64,000 bases of DNA from CAZVEE01 sp964625525 (lineage in GTDB: Bacteria; Pseudomonadota; Alphaproteobacteria; JAJFIK01). The translations under genes were made by a program, and so were the position numbers. The first letter of the stretch is position 1. Each line of letters opens with the position of its first letter. The stretch is taken from assembly GCA_964625525.1 (NCBI GenBank), contig CAZVEE010000009.1, positions 1 through 64,000 on the forward strand. The letters run 5' to 3'. Below, one piece after another: positions 7,981-16,896 of the stretch. Under the pieces are notes generated by a model that searched no databases, was not told where the DNA came from, and worked only from the letters and a program-made list of their open reading frames with translations.

Positions 7981-9495
7981 TTACGGACCAGTCGCGATGA
8001 ACAGGCGCATGTCTTCGGACAGCTGGCGCAGAGATTGTTCGTGCACATACATCATGTGCCCGGCCTCGTAATAGGCCATGGTCACCCGATCCGGATCGAT
8101 CCCGTTGGCGGCCATGGTGGTCTCGACAGGGTAAAAGGGCGTGGCCAGATCGTAATAGCCATTGGCGACGAAGACGCGGAAGTCCCGGTTCTCCCGCATG
8201 GCCCGACCCAGATGCGGCGCAGTGTTGACAAAGCGCTGGGTGCCGTCGTCCCCCCATTCCCAGGCGCGGTTGACCTGGCGGCTCAGGACCTCATAGCGCC
8301 GGCCCATGTCAACTTCGAGCTCACGGGTCAGATAGTCGAGAATACTGGTGACGTAAGCGCCGGTAATGCCGTAGGCGGACGGATCGGCGTCGAAACGCTC
8401 GCCCGCTTCGTCCTCGTCGCGGCCTGTATAGCGACTATCGAACCGGCCGACGCTCAGGCCCTCATCGCGCAGCACCTCTTTCATGAAGCGAAAAGCGTCG
8501 ATGCGCAGGTCCGTGCGCTCAAGATACACCGGCGACAGACCGGTGAAATAGGACAGCCGCTCAATCACAGCGGCCCGCTCGGCCTCGTCCATGCGGCTGC
8601 CGCGATAGAGCGCCAGCAGATACTCATTGCCGGCGAACGCGCGCGCCTCGTCCAGGAAATCCTCAAGCCGCTCGGGCTTGTTCTCGACTTTATCGTGGTA
8701 CCAGGCGGTGGCCGCATAGGTGGGCAGAAAGCCCACATGGGGCATGATATTGCCGCCGCGGAAGCGGTTATGCTGGAAATCCAGGATCGTGGAAATCAGC
8801 AGCACGCCGTTCAGGTCTACACGATTGTAAGAGCGGGTCAGTTCATGGACGAGCTGCGCCGCCCGCGTGGTGCCATAGCTTTCGCCCGCCACATAGCGCG
8901 GCGAGTTCCACCGGCCGGTCTCGGTGATATAAAGACGGATGAAATCGGCGATCGAGGCCGCATCCTCGTGCAGGCCCCAATACACTTCCGGGTTCTGATC
9001 TCCCAGCGCCCGGCTATAGCCTGTCCCCACCGGATCGATGAACACCAGGTCGGTCACATCGAGCAGGCTGTAGGGATTGTCCACGATGTCATAGGGCGGC
9101 GCGCCGGCCCCTTCACCGTCGGACGGTACATCGATGCGCCGGGGACCGAAGACCCCCATATGCAGCCAGAGCGACGCCGAGCCCGGGCCACCATTGAACA
9201 CGAAGGTCAGCGGCCGGGTGCGCGGATCATCCACCCCATCCAGCGTATAGGCGACCGAGAAGATGCTGGCTTCCGGCACCCCGTCATCGCTTTTCAGGAA
9301 CGTCTCCCCCGCCACAACTGTGTAGCTCAGTGTACGTCCATTCACGAGCGCCTGGCGGGTGACCTCAAAGCGCGCCGGCTCGTCGATACTGTCGGCCGCG
9401 TCGGCCTCCTGCGCCTGGGCCGGCGGCACCAGTGCCAGCATCACGATCCCAAGCCCGAACACAAGCGTTCGCAAACCATATCCCACTCTCATCAT
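7981..9495 (-). CDS. Exported S10 serine carboxypeptidase-like peptidase
   Basis: 504 aa. An N-terminal signal peptide (hydrophobic core then PPAQAQEA) sends it to the periplasm. Family S10 hallmarks are present: FVFNGGPGSASLW (oxyanion region), AGESYGTTRA with the Ser nucleophile, ANGYYDLATPF with the catalytic Asp, and YEAGHMMY with the catalytic His. S10 enzymes remove C-terminal residues from peptides at acid pH. Start: ATG 9495, with GGGAGG 8 nt upstream, is better than ATG 9516. The radical SAM gene ends 17 bp upstream on the same strand, so the two look like an operon. Confidence 0.88.
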   Translation of the reverse strand: MMRVGYGLRTLVFGLGIVMLALVPPAQAQEADAADSIDEPARFEVTRQALVNGRTLSYTVVAGETFLKSDDGVPEASIFSVAYTLDGVDDPRTRPLTFVFNGGPGSASLWLHMGVFGPRRIDVPSDGEGAGAPPYDIVDNPYSLLDVTDLVFIDPVGTGYSRALGDQNPEVYWGLHEDAASIADFIRLYITETGRWNSPRYVAGESYGTTRAAQLVHELTRSYNRVDLNGVLLISTILDFQHNRFRGGNIMPHVGFLPTYAATAWYHDKVENKPERLEDFLDEARAFAGNEYLLALYRGSRMDEAERAAVIERLSYFTGLSPVYLERTDLRIDAFRFMKEVLRDEGLSVGRFDSRYTGRDEDEAGERFDADPSAYGITGAYVTSILDYLTRELEVDMGRRYEVLSRQVNRAWEWGDDGTQRFVNTAPHLGRAMRENRDFRVFVANGYYDLATPFYPVETTMAANGIDPDRVTMAYYEAGHMMYVHEQSLRQLSEDMRLFIATGP

Positions 9496-9512
9496 CACCC
9501 AACCTCCCGTGG

Positions 9513-10580
9513 TCAATCCGTCTTTCCCCCAGTGTGGGCGGCACCCCGCCGCCCGGCAAGGCGCTGGCTGCGCAAATCGCGCAGGACCGGCCCCATCGTC
9601 TCTTCAAAAAACGCATCACAGCCCAGACACAAATTCGCGTAGTCCCGACCGGTGGGATCGTGCCCATGCGACCGCGCTTCGTAATCGGCGACACTCCAGC
9701 CGAGCGTCTCGCCCATGCGCTGCGGCTCACCCGCATTGATGGCCTCAAAGACCGGATGCCCGCGCAGGCTGTCCAAGATCGCCTCCAACGGCTCTTCCGC
9801 GACGCTGCCGAGCGGCAGTTTCGTCTTCAGGCAGCAGGGATAGAGCGACCCGTCGGGCTCCAGGGCCACTTCCGCCCCGCGTTCCCCTTTATTCAAAAAG
9901 CGCCAGCCGCCGGACTGGCGGGCGCAGAAATTGGTCTCCATCCCCGCTTGCGAGAGGCCATTGGCCCAGGCACGCCCGCGTGGCCATAACTCGCCAATCC
10001 AGCTGCCCGGTTCTGCGCCCATAAGGTTGAAAAACGGCCCGTCCTCGTCGAGCCAGGCCCGCCCCTTCGATTGGCTGGACAGCCCGACCCGCTCTGCCCC
10101 CAGCTCCGTGAAAATGCCGTCGAGTTTATCGGCAAGCCCGCGCTTGCGATCACCTTCCATGCCCACATGATAATCGTCAAAGCCCGCACAGTTTACGAGC
10201 CAGACACCCCGCTCCAACAGCTCCCGCGCGAGAGCCTCGGTCACCAGATCTCCAGTGGTTTGCACAACGATGCGCACACCGCCTGGGCCGTATTTGGCCC
10301 GCAGCAGGTCGATCACCGGATAGAGCACTCGCGTGCGCACCGGCTCCAGCAACGGCTCACCGCCAGCCAGAATCACGCGGCCGATATGGGGGTGGGGATC
10401 GCCAGGCACGCGGTAGGTCATGGTCTCGGGCAGATTGGCGACAATGGCGGGAAAATGTGCTTCCGCCTCGGCCACCACCGCCTCCAGATCCCCGCGCACA
10501 TAAGGCCGAAAGCGGTTGTCATAACAGTGCACGCAGCGCCGATGACAGGCCCAGCACATGACGTAGTAGATCGACTCCAT
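9513..10580 (-). CDS. Radical SAM protein with SPASM-like C-terminal cysteines
   Basis: 355 aa. The radical SAM cluster motif CxxxCxxC is visible as CHRRCVHC about 12 residues from the start, followed by the SAM-binding ILAGGEPLLEP. Near the C-terminus are LYPCCLKT and LCLGCDAF, which resemble the auxiliary-cluster cysteines of SPASM/twitch enzymes that often modify peptides. ATG 10580 has GGGAGCGAG upstream; the frame is open to 10625. The substrate is unknown. It lies just upstream of an exported carboxypeptidase gene. I looked for a small precursor-peptide gene in the neighbouring gaps and could not support one. Confidence 0.8.
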   Translation of the reverse strand: MESIYYVMCWACHRRCVHCYDNRFRPYVRGDLEAVVAEAEAHFPAIVANLPETMTYRVPGDPHPHIGRVILAGGEPLLEPVRTRVLYPVIDLLRAKYGPGGVRIVVQTTGDLVTEALARELLERGVWLVNCAGFDDYHVGMEGDRKRGLADKLDGIFTELGAERVGLSSQSKGRAWLDEDGPFFNLMGAEPGSWIGELWPRGRAWANGLSQAGMETNFCARQSGGWRFLNKGERGAEVALEPDGSLYPCCLKTKLPLGSVAEEPLEAILDSLRGHPVFEAINAGEPQRMGETLGWSVADYEARSHGHDPTGRDYANLCLGCDAFFEETMGPVLRDLRSQRLAGRRGAAHTGGKTD

Positions 10581-10759
10581 CTCTCGCTCCCGACTGCAAA
10601 CCACCCCCCCAGTGTGGCACGCCACGCCAGCCGGGGCATCCGCGATCCCACCTGCCTCCTCAGAATGACCCCAGCCGGGGGACTTGCGTTTGCGAGTGTT
10701 TCCGGGAACGCTTGTGTGTCACGCAACCCAGGGGGACAACTTCACAAGGGGACGAGACC

Positions 10760-11368
10760 ATGAGCGAGGGGGACGCACGCTCACCGGCTTCCGAACAGAC
10801 GCCACAAACGCCGGTGACCATCGGGGCCCATGACGGCCAGCTCTGGATCCGGCTCACCTGGCTTTCTATCGGTGCGGTGGGGCTTGCCGGGGTCGGCGCG
10901 TTTTTCGCCGCACGGGGACTCAGCGCCGGTAAGATCGACACGGGCGCGGTGGGAGCAGTGCTGTTGTTCGCGGCGGCGATTTTCTTCATTGCCGCGGCGG
11001 AGGCCTACGACCAGATCGGCAAATGCCGCCGTGCCCTCAGCCTTGATGACAAGGGCCTGTTTGATCGGCGCAGCATGCGCCGGCCGCTGCCTTGGTCAGC
11101 GGTGGAGCGAGCGGAGCTGCGCCGCCATGACGGCCGGGTGGTGGAATTGGGCGTTTGGGCGAAAGACGCCGAGACTTATGCGCGCCCTATGCCGCTGGCT
11201 GGTTATTTCGGTCTGGTCCCGCTGGCGCGACTGCTGGTGGAGAACCGCGAAACCATGGCCCCCATCGCCGTCGATCTCGATGCCCTTAAGAGCGGCCAGG
11301 ATCACGTGATCGCGGCGGTCGAACAGCATGTGGGCGCCCCGGCTGAGACCGCATCGCACACCACCTGA
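10760..11368 (+). CDS. Unknown two-helix membrane protein
   Basis: 202 aa. After a Pro/Thr-rich cytoplasmic start there are two hydrophobic segments (about residues 33-52 and 62-83). A soluble domain follows, in which LSLDDKGLFDRRSMRRPLPWSAVERAEL resembles the bacterial PH-like strand pattern found in small membrane proteins. ATG 10760 has GGGGACGAG upstream; an earlier in-frame ATG at 10712 has no good site. Divergent from the radical SAM gene across 179 bp. Function unknown. Confidence 0.65.
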   Translation: MSEGDARSPASEQTPQTPVTIGAHDGQLWIRLTWLSIGAVGLAGVGAFFAARGLSAGKIDTGAVGAVLLFAAAIFFIAAAEAYDQIGKCRRALSLDDKGLFDRRSMRRPLPWSAVERAELRRHDGRVVELGVWAKDAETYARPMPLAGYFGLVPLARLLVENRETMAPIAVDLDALKSGQDHVIAAVEQHVGAPAETASHTT

Positions 11369-11760
11369 CGGCTTGGTGATCAGCCCTCTGTGCTTCATCC
11401 AGTTTGCGGATCTCGGGCCCCACAGGGTCCAGCCCTCCCCTCGCGCCGCCTGCTGGCGCGAGGCCGTTGCCGCGACCGCCACCCAGACGCCGCTTTTGCG
11501 AGTAGTGGATCAAGCCCAATTTGTTCCTTTTTGGTGCATTTGGACTCGCCAAATGGCGACCCCTTTGCTAACACTCTTGTTAGGTTTCACCACCTGACGC
11601 TGTTGAGATCTGAGCTGCACGGTCATTGATGCGGATTGAAAGTTAAGGTCGAGATGACCTTCCTTCGCTGCAAAGATCTCTGTTCAGTCTCAAGATCAGC
11701 CGCAGGCGGTTTTTATAGTTATCGAGTACATCTTATAAATGTAGAGGCTGGGGCAACATC
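11369..11760. other. 392-bp intergenic region upstream of the second RTX gene
   Basis: It contains a strong hairpin, CCTCGCGCC/GGCGCGAGG (11439-11463, 7-nt loop), about 70 bp past the previous stop and without a T-run. A small palindrome CTAACA-CTCT-TGTTAG lies near 11570. An AT-richer stretch at about 11710-11745 could be the RTX promoter. Short open frames here look like noise. Confidence 0.5.
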
Positions 11761-13053
11761 ATGGCGACTTTCAACGGAAATGAGTCGGACAACGTTCTTA
11801 CTGTCGACGGCTCGACGTTTTTCATTCCGAACATCCTGCTGTCCAATACGCTGAACGGCTTCGGCGGCGACGACGTTCTGGTTGGTGGTCTGGTTGACGA
11901 CGTGCTGAACGGCGGCGACGGCGATGACGTGCTGGACGGTCTGGCCGGCGGTGATGAGTTGAACGGCGGCGCGGATGTGGACACGGTCAGCTACGCGCTG
12001 TCGCTGGACGGTGTGACTGTCGATCTCGATAACAACACCGCGAGCGGCGGCAACGCGGAAGGCGACAGCTTCTCCAGCATCGAGAATGTGATCGGCTCCC
12101 TGCTCGGCGACGATATTCGCGGTGATAACGGTAAAAACGAGCTGTATGGCCTCAGCGGCGATGATGACCTGTTTGGCGGCCGCGGGAGAGATTATCTGGA
12201 CGGTGGTTCGGGCGACGACGACCTGGATGGCGGTCGCGGGAAAGATACGCTGCTGGACGGGTTCGGTGCGGACACACTGACCGGAGGCGACAACGCTGAC
12301 GCCTTCATCATCTCTCTCGACTTCAATGAGAACGTCATCACCGACTTCACGATCGGCGAAGACAGCCTCGCCGTTGATCGCGTGATCGAAGTCGATGGCG
12401 GCCCGAACCCGTTCACACTGATCCCAAGCAACGGTCTGCGCGACCGGGTGTACCTAGAAGGTCAAGAGGTCGAAGTCCCGCCGACCAACGGCACCGTGAC
12501 CGTCGACATTAACGAAAATGGCGACACGGAAGTCTTCTACGAAGAACCCATCTCCATTCTCGATAAGGAGCTCGGCACGGAGTTCACCACCATCATCCTG
12601 GAAGGTGTGAACCTGGTCGAAGAGGGCGGCTTCACCAATGTCGAGATCCTGAACAGCTGGAGCAACGGCTGGAGCAATGGCGACGGTGGCTCCATCGGCA
12701 CCATTGGCGGCTTCACCGGCAAGGTGGAGATCAAGAACGTCACCGGCGAGGATCAGACCATTTTCGACTTCGACCTGGACTTCGGGGACTTCACCTTCGT
12801 CGACACCTGGATGAATGGCGTGAACAACCCGCTCGACTTCAATAAGACCGAGGGCGAGGTGACCGCTCTGGAAACCGGCAATCCGTACTGGCAGCCGGTG
12901 TTCGCCGACGATGACACCATCGAGGTGTTCTTCAATGTTCAGACTTCGGACGAAGACGCCCTGGCCGCTCTTCTGGAAGGTGGCGAAGCGCTGGAAGAGT
13001 TCGTTAACGACGACGCCAGCCTGAACTTCATCTGGGGCGATACGTTCGCCTAA
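11761..13053 (+). CDS. RTX calcium-binding protein with CBM2-like C-terminal domain
   Basis: 430 aa. Residues about 30-70 and 115-165 carry RTX nonapeptides (GGDGDDVLD, GGRGRDYLD, GGSGDDDLD), split by a DTVSYALS...SIENVIGS module like those in the giant RTX protein. The C-terminal part reads W-NGWSNG, GGFTGKVEIKNVTGEDQ, DTWMNG, NPYWQPVF, DTIEVFFNV. Its order of aromatic residues and strands resembles family 2 carbohydrate-binding modules; this is a by-eye match. There is no signal peptide, so type I export is likely. Own promoter region upstream and a strong terminator directly downstream. It could tether the cell or matrix to a polysaccharide. Confidence 0.82.
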   Translation: MATFNGNESDNVLTVDGSTFFIPNILLSNTLNGFGGDDVLVGGLVDDVLNGGDGDDVLDGLAGGDELNGGADVDTVSYALSLDGVTVDLDNNTASGGNAEGDSFSSIENVIGSLLGDDIRGDNGKNELYGLSGDDDLFGGRGRDYLDGGSGDDDLDGGRGKDTLLDGFGADTLTGGDNADAFIISLDFNENVITDFTIGEDSLAVDRVIEVDGGPNPFTLIPSNGLRDRVYLEGQEVEVPPTNGTVTVDINENGDTEVFYEEPISILDKELGTEFTTIILEGVNLVEEGGFTNVEILNSWSNGWSNGDGGSIGTIGGFTGKVEIKNVTGEDQTIFDFDLDFGDFTFVDTWMNGVNNPLDFNKTEGEVTALETGNPYWQPVFADDDTIEVFFNVQTSDEDALAALLEGGEALEEFVNDDASLNFIWGDTFA

Positions 13054-13081
13054 ATCGGCACGTCACAGATCCAAATCAGAT

Positions 13082-13113
13082 GGGCCTCGGTCATCCGACC
13101 GGGGCCCTTTTTT
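13082..13113 (+). terminator. Rho-independent terminator of the second RTX gene
   Basis: GGGCCTCGGT (13082-13091) pairs with ACCGGGGCCC (13098-13107) with one T-G wobble, followed by TTTTTT. Confidence 0.9.
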
Positions 13114-13166
13114 GTCAGTAGACGATGCGAGTCTTTGCTCACAGTCTTTACGAGGCTCAAGACGTC

Positions 13167-14396
13167 TCACTCATACCGCAGCGCATCGATGGGATTCAGG
13201 AGCGAGGCGCGCCGGGCCGGGAAGTAACCGAACACGATGCCGACACCAGCCGATGCGGCGATGGCCAGCGCGATGAGGCTCGCGTCGATCACCGCAGGCC
13301 AGCCGCCAAAATAGGAGATGATCACCGTCCCCGACACACCAATCACGATGCCAATGAACCCGCCGATCAGGCACAAGGTCACCGCCTCGGTGAGGAACTG
13401 CATGAGAATGGCCCCGCGTCGCGCGCCCACGGCCATGCGCAAGCCGATTTCGCGGGTCCGCTCGGGCACCGAGACCAGCATGATATTCATGATGCCAATT
13501 CCACCAACCAGAAGCGATACCGCCCCCGTGGCGCCGAGCAAGAAGGTCAGCGTGGCAAAGGTTTCCGTCCGGGCGCGGATCAGGTCGGCGAGATTGCGCA
13601 CACGGAAATCATTGTCCTGGTCGGCACGGATGCGCCGGCGTTCGCGCAACAGCTCGGTGATCTCGACGGTCACCGCGTCAATGGCCTCAGCCCGGGTAAC
13701 TTTGACAAAGAGCAAATCCACCTGGTTTGGCACGGCCGCGTCCTGGCCGGTGATGCGGGCGCGCACCGCCGTGATCGGCGCCAGCACAATATCGTCCTGG
13801 TCCCGACCAAAGCCGCTTTCGCCCCGGTCCTGCATCACCCCGATCACCTCGAACGGCACATTGGCGATGCGGATGCGCGCCCCCAGCGGCGATGCCCCAT
13901 CGAACAGGTGCGCCGCCACGGTCGTGCCCAGCACCGCCAAGCGGCGCCCCGCACGCACGTCCTCCGGCGTGAAGAAGCTCCCCTCCAACACGTCCCAATC
14001 CCGGACCTCCGGATAGGAAGCCCCAACGCCGGTGATGCCCGTGGTCCAGTTGCGGTTCTCAAAGACAATGGCACCGGGCGCGGACAGACTACCCGACACC
14101 GCCTGCACATCCGGCAAGGCCCGGACGGCCACCCCATCAGCGTCGGTGAATTTCTGCGCGGTGCCGGCCCCCCCGAAGCGCCCGCCTGTGCGTGACGAGC
14201 CCGGGATGATGGTGAGCATGTTGGTGCCCAACTGAGCAATGCGCTCTTCCACCGCTTGGCGCGCGCCCGCTCCGATCGCGACCATGATGATCACCGAGGA
14301 CACGCCAATAATGATCCCCAGGGTCGTCAGAATGCTGCGCAGCGCGTTGGCGCGAATGGCATTGAGCGCGATGCCCACCGTGTCGAGGAGTTTCAT
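13167..14396 (-). CDS. macB: MacB-type ABC transporter permease (FtsX-like)
   Basis: 409 aa permease half of a MacAB-like exporter. An N-terminal membrane helix (about 20-45) precedes a periplasmic MacB_PCD domain (LGTNMLTIIPGSSR onward). The C-terminal FtsX domain has three helices (about 285-400) and the usual PERTREIGLRMAVGARRG and PARRASLLNPIDALRYE. In E. coli the ATPase is fused to this protein; here it is encoded separately just upstream with a 4-bp overlap (ATGA). MacAB systems export macrolides, peptides or lipids using a mechanical, not a substrate-translocating, membrane domain. Confidence 0.88.
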   Translation of the reverse strand: MKLLDTVGIALNAIRANALRSILTTLGIIIGVSSVIIMVAIGAGARQAVEERIAQLGTNMLTIIPGSSRTGGRFGGAGTAQKFTDADGVAVRALPDVQAVSGSLSAPGAIVFENRNWTTGITGVGASYPEVRDWDVLEGSFFTPEDVRAGRRLAVLGTTVAAHLFDGASPLGARIRIANVPFEVIGVMQDRGESGFGRDQDDIVLAPITAVRARITGQDAAVPNQVDLLFVKVTRAEAIDAVTVEITELLRERRRIRADQDNDFRVRNLADLIRARTETFATLTFLLGATGAVSLLVGGIGIMNIMLVSVPERTREIGLRMAVGARRGAILMQFLTEAVTLCLIGGFIGIVIGVSGTVIISYFGGWPAVIDASLIALAIAASAGVGIVFGYFPARRASLLNPIDALRYE

Positions 14397-15133
14397 GGCA
14401 GCCTCCCGGCGCGCTCAGTGTCACTTGTGGGCCGGTCTTCCACGATCCGCCCGTCGCGCAAATGGATCTGACGCGCCGCATAGGCGGCGACCTCCGGCTC
14501 GTGCGTGACCAGGATCACGGTGCGCCCGCCCGCATTGAAGGCCTGAAACAGCGCCATGATCTCCGCCGATGTCTTGGTGTCGAGTGCACCCGTGGGCTCA
14601 TCCGCCAGCAGAATATCGGGATTGTTGACAAGCGCCCGAGCGATGGCCACCCGCTGCTGCTGCCCGCCAGACAACTGGTTGGGCTGGTGGTCGAGCCGGT
14701 CCGCCAACCCAACCTGGGCCAGCGCCTCGCGCGCTAGGGCGTCGGGATCCGGCGGCGGTGTGCGCGCATAGAGCAGTGGCAGTTTGACATTGTCGAGCGC
14801 CGTGGTGCGCGCCAGCAAGTTGAACTGCTGAAACACAAAGCCGATGGAGATGTTGCGCAGATCCGCCAGCCCGTCGGAGTCGAGCGTGGCCAGGTCTGCC
14901 CCCGCAATGCGCAACGTCCCCACCGTCGGCGTGTCGAGCGCCCCCACCAAATTCATCAACGTGGATTTACCGGACCCGGACGGTCCCATGATGGCGACGC
15001 ACTCGCCGCGCGCGATGGTAAAGCTGACGCCGTCCAGCGCCGCCACCTGCTGCTCCCCCATGGTGTAGATTTTGCGCACCAGGCGCGCATCAATCAGCGG
15101 CACTTTGGGGTCGCTTGGGTCTGTGGTTCTCAC
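14393..15133 (-). CDS. MacB/LolD-type ABC transporter ATPase
   Basis: 246 aa. Walker A GPSGSGKS (about 51-58), Q-loop FVFQQFNLLART, signature LSGGQQQRVAIARAL, Walker B ILLADEPTGALD and H-loop VTHE are all intact. It powers the permease encoded immediately downstream and overlaps both its neighbours by 4 bp, so translation is coupled. The order is adaptor-ATPase-permease. Confidence 0.92.
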   Translation of the reverse strand: MRTTDPSDPKVPLIDARLVRKIYTMGEQQVAALDGVSFTIARGECVAIMGPSGSGKSTLMNLVGALDTPTVGTLRIAGADLATLDSDGLADLRNISIGFVFQQFNLLARTTALDNVKLPLLYARTPPPDPDALAREALAQVGLADRLDHQPNQLSGGQQQRVAIARALVNNPDILLADEPTGALDTKTSAEIMALFQAFNAGGRTVILVTHEPEVAAYAARQIHLRDGRIVEDRPTSDTERAGRLP

Positions 15134-16623
15134 GGGCGTCCCTCCCCGCTCACCGCGCGCACCACAACGGCGGTGCCTTCGGTCACGGGCCCGGCCAGAA
15201 TCTCCACTTGCGTCCCATCCGACAGACCGGTGAGAACCGCGCGCCGCTCCAGCGCTCCGGCAGAAGTCAGAACCCAGACGGTCCCAGGCCGCCCACTCTC
15301 CAAGAGCGGCCGCAAGTCGGTCAGCCGTGCCGCCTGGGCCGGCGTCAGGCTCGCACGCAACAGCCGCTCCAAGCGATCCAGCATGCGCCCCCGCCGCGCC
15401 TCGGGGTCGCCACCGGCGCCACCGCCGCCAGGCATGCCGGCACCGGATCCCCCCCCTTGCGCCCGCCGCGCCGCCCGGCGCTGGCGCCCGTCCGACAACG
15501 CCTCGTCCAGGGCCGCCCGCTGCGCGGCCGTGAGGTCCAACTCATGGGCAAGGATCTCCGCCAGGGCCGCAAAGGCCCGGCCAGGCCCGCGTGCAGGCTC
15601 GCTGCCTGGCGGGACAAAGCGCAAGGCAGCTGCTGGCAACCGCAGGACATCCGCCCGCACGCCCGTGATGATTTCCACCGTCGCCGTCATACCGGGGAAC
15701 AGCCGCTGCCCCGGATTGCTTGCCTCCACAATGACTGTGTAGGTGACCACGTTCTGAAGGGCTGTCGCCGCCAGGCGGACTTGGCGCACCGCCCCGGAAA
15801 AGCGCCGCTCGGGAAACGCATCCACGGTAAAGCGCACCGGATTGCCCTCGGCGATGGCGCCCACATCCGCCTCGTTCACTTCCGCCGCGATCTGAATGCG
15901 TGACAGGTCCTGAGCGATGGTGAACAGGATCGGCGCCTGCAGGCTCGCGGCCACAGTCTGGCCCACATCCACGTCGCGCGAAATCACCACGCCATCGATG
16001 GGTGAGCGGATCTGGGTGCGCTCCAGGTCAATGCGTGCCTGCGCCAAGGCCGCATCCCGTTGAATGACCACCGATTGGGCGTTGTCCAGCTGCGAACGGG
16101 CAATGGCCAGATCCGCCTGCGCCGTCACCACGGCGGTTTCCGCATTATCGAGCACCGTCTGAGAAACATTCCCCCGTGCGGCGAGGGCCCGCTGCCGGTC
16201 CCGCTCGCGCACCGCCTGATCGCGCACGGCCTCGGCCCGCTGCACGGTCGCCTCTTGCACGGCCACCCCGCTGCGCGCCACCGCCAGATCCGCTTCCGCC
16301 GAAGCGACGCGGGTCTCGAATGTTTGGGGATCGATGAGCGCGAGACGTTGACCCTCGGTCACCGGGTCATTGAAATCCACATAGATGGCCGCGACCTGAC
16401 CAGAGAGCTGAGAGCCCACCTCCACCGTGATGACCGCTTCCACCGTGCCGCTGGCGGTCACCCCGCGGGTCAGCGTGCCCCGCTCCACGCTCGCCGTGTC
16501 ATAGCGCAGGCCAACACGGTCGTCGCCGCTTGGCCAGAGGCCCCACCAGAGCGCCGCTGCGATACCCAGCCCCACCAGTACGAACAGCCCGATCCGAGAC
16601 CAAGAAATGCCTGCCGTCATCAT
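15130..16623 (-). CDS. macA: MacA-like periplasmic adaptor (HlyD family) with LTxxQ insert
   Basis: 497 aa membrane-fusion protein linking the MacB-type permease to an outer-membrane channel. One N-terminal membrane helix (about 10-29) is followed by the lipoyl-like half motif VEVGSQLSGQVAAIYVDFND, an alpha-hairpin (about 95-190), the second lipoyl half SPIDGVVISRDVDVGQTVAAS and a beta-barrel domain. Unusual: between about residues 340 and 450 lies an Ala/Arg/Gly-rich helical insert with two LTxxQ motifs (LDLTAAQRAALDEAL, ASLTPAQAARL), as in Spy/CpxP proteins. The GGxGGxP linker is rich in Gly. ATG 16623 with GGAG upstream is chosen. First gene of the efflux operon. Confidence 0.88.
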   Translation of the reverse strand: MMTAGISWSRIGLFVLVGLGIAAALWWGLWPSGDDRVGLRYDTASVERGTLTRGVTASGTVEAVITVEVGSQLSGQVAAIYVDFNDPVTEGQRLALIDPQTFETRVASAEADLAVARSGVAVQEATVQRAEAVRDQAVRERDRQRALAARGNVSQTVLDNAETAVVTAQADLAIARSQLDNAQSVVIQRDAALAQARIDLERTQIRSPIDGVVISRDVDVGQTVAASLQAPILFTIAQDLSRIQIAAEVNEADVGAIAEGNPVRFTVDAFPERRFSGAVRQVRLAATALQNVVTYTVIVEASNPGQRLFPGMTATVEIITGVRADVLRLPAAALRFVPPGSEPARGPGRAFAALAEILAHELDLTAAQRAALDEALSDGRQRRAARRAQGGGSGAGMPGGGGAGGDPEARRGRMLDRLERLLRASLTPAQAARLTDLRPLLESGRPGTVWVLTSAGALERRAVLTGLSDGTQVEILAGPVTEGTAVVVRAVSGEGRP

Positions 16624-16703
16624 CGTGTCTCCGCCTGTTCGAGCGCACTGCGCTGCCCAGACCCTCAGCCATCCACGAAAGCCACAGCCCTCGCAAGAGC
16701 GCG

Positions 16704-16753
16704 TGTGTCACCGGTCCTGGCGCACCGGCGCCGTGACACAGTTTGCGACAGTT
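16704..16753. promoter_or_regulatory. Candidate regulatory site: 8-bp inverted repeat plus ACAGTT direct repeats
   Basis: TGTGTCAC (16704-16711) and GTGACACA (16733-16740) form a perfect inverted repeat. Overlapping its end, ACAGTT occurs twice 10 bp apart (16738-16743, 16748-16753). LytTR-domain regulators bind direct repeats that contain a GTT core, and a LytTR gene pair starts just downstream. The site sits in the 273-bp divergent promoter between the MacAB operon and the kinase gene. Binding is inferred, not shown. Confidence 0.4.
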
Positions 16754-16896
16754 TTTTGCCCATGCTCTGCTGACGTCCCGGTGGCCGTTGCGACGAGCGG
16801 CCCGATGCCAGCGACAAAAGGGGACGCCGCCCTTTTTGGCCGGCCTTAAACTTGCGACTTCAAACTCATGCGGCGGCGGGGAAGGACGGGACGGCC

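Noticed and set aside
8035..9642. 535-codon plus-strand frame opposite the S10 peptidase
   Set aside because: The minus strand carries all S10 motifs, a signal peptide and a ribosome site; the plus frame is a high-GC shadow.
9495..10760. Complete RiPP gene cluster around the radical SAM gene
   Set aside because: No supported precursor peptide, recognition domain or dedicated exporter is visible beside it.
13167..16623. MacAB-like operon as the type I exporter of the RTX proteins
   Set aside because: The ATPase and FtsX-type permease are MacB/LolD-like, not HlyB-like; RTX export needs a different ABC protein.
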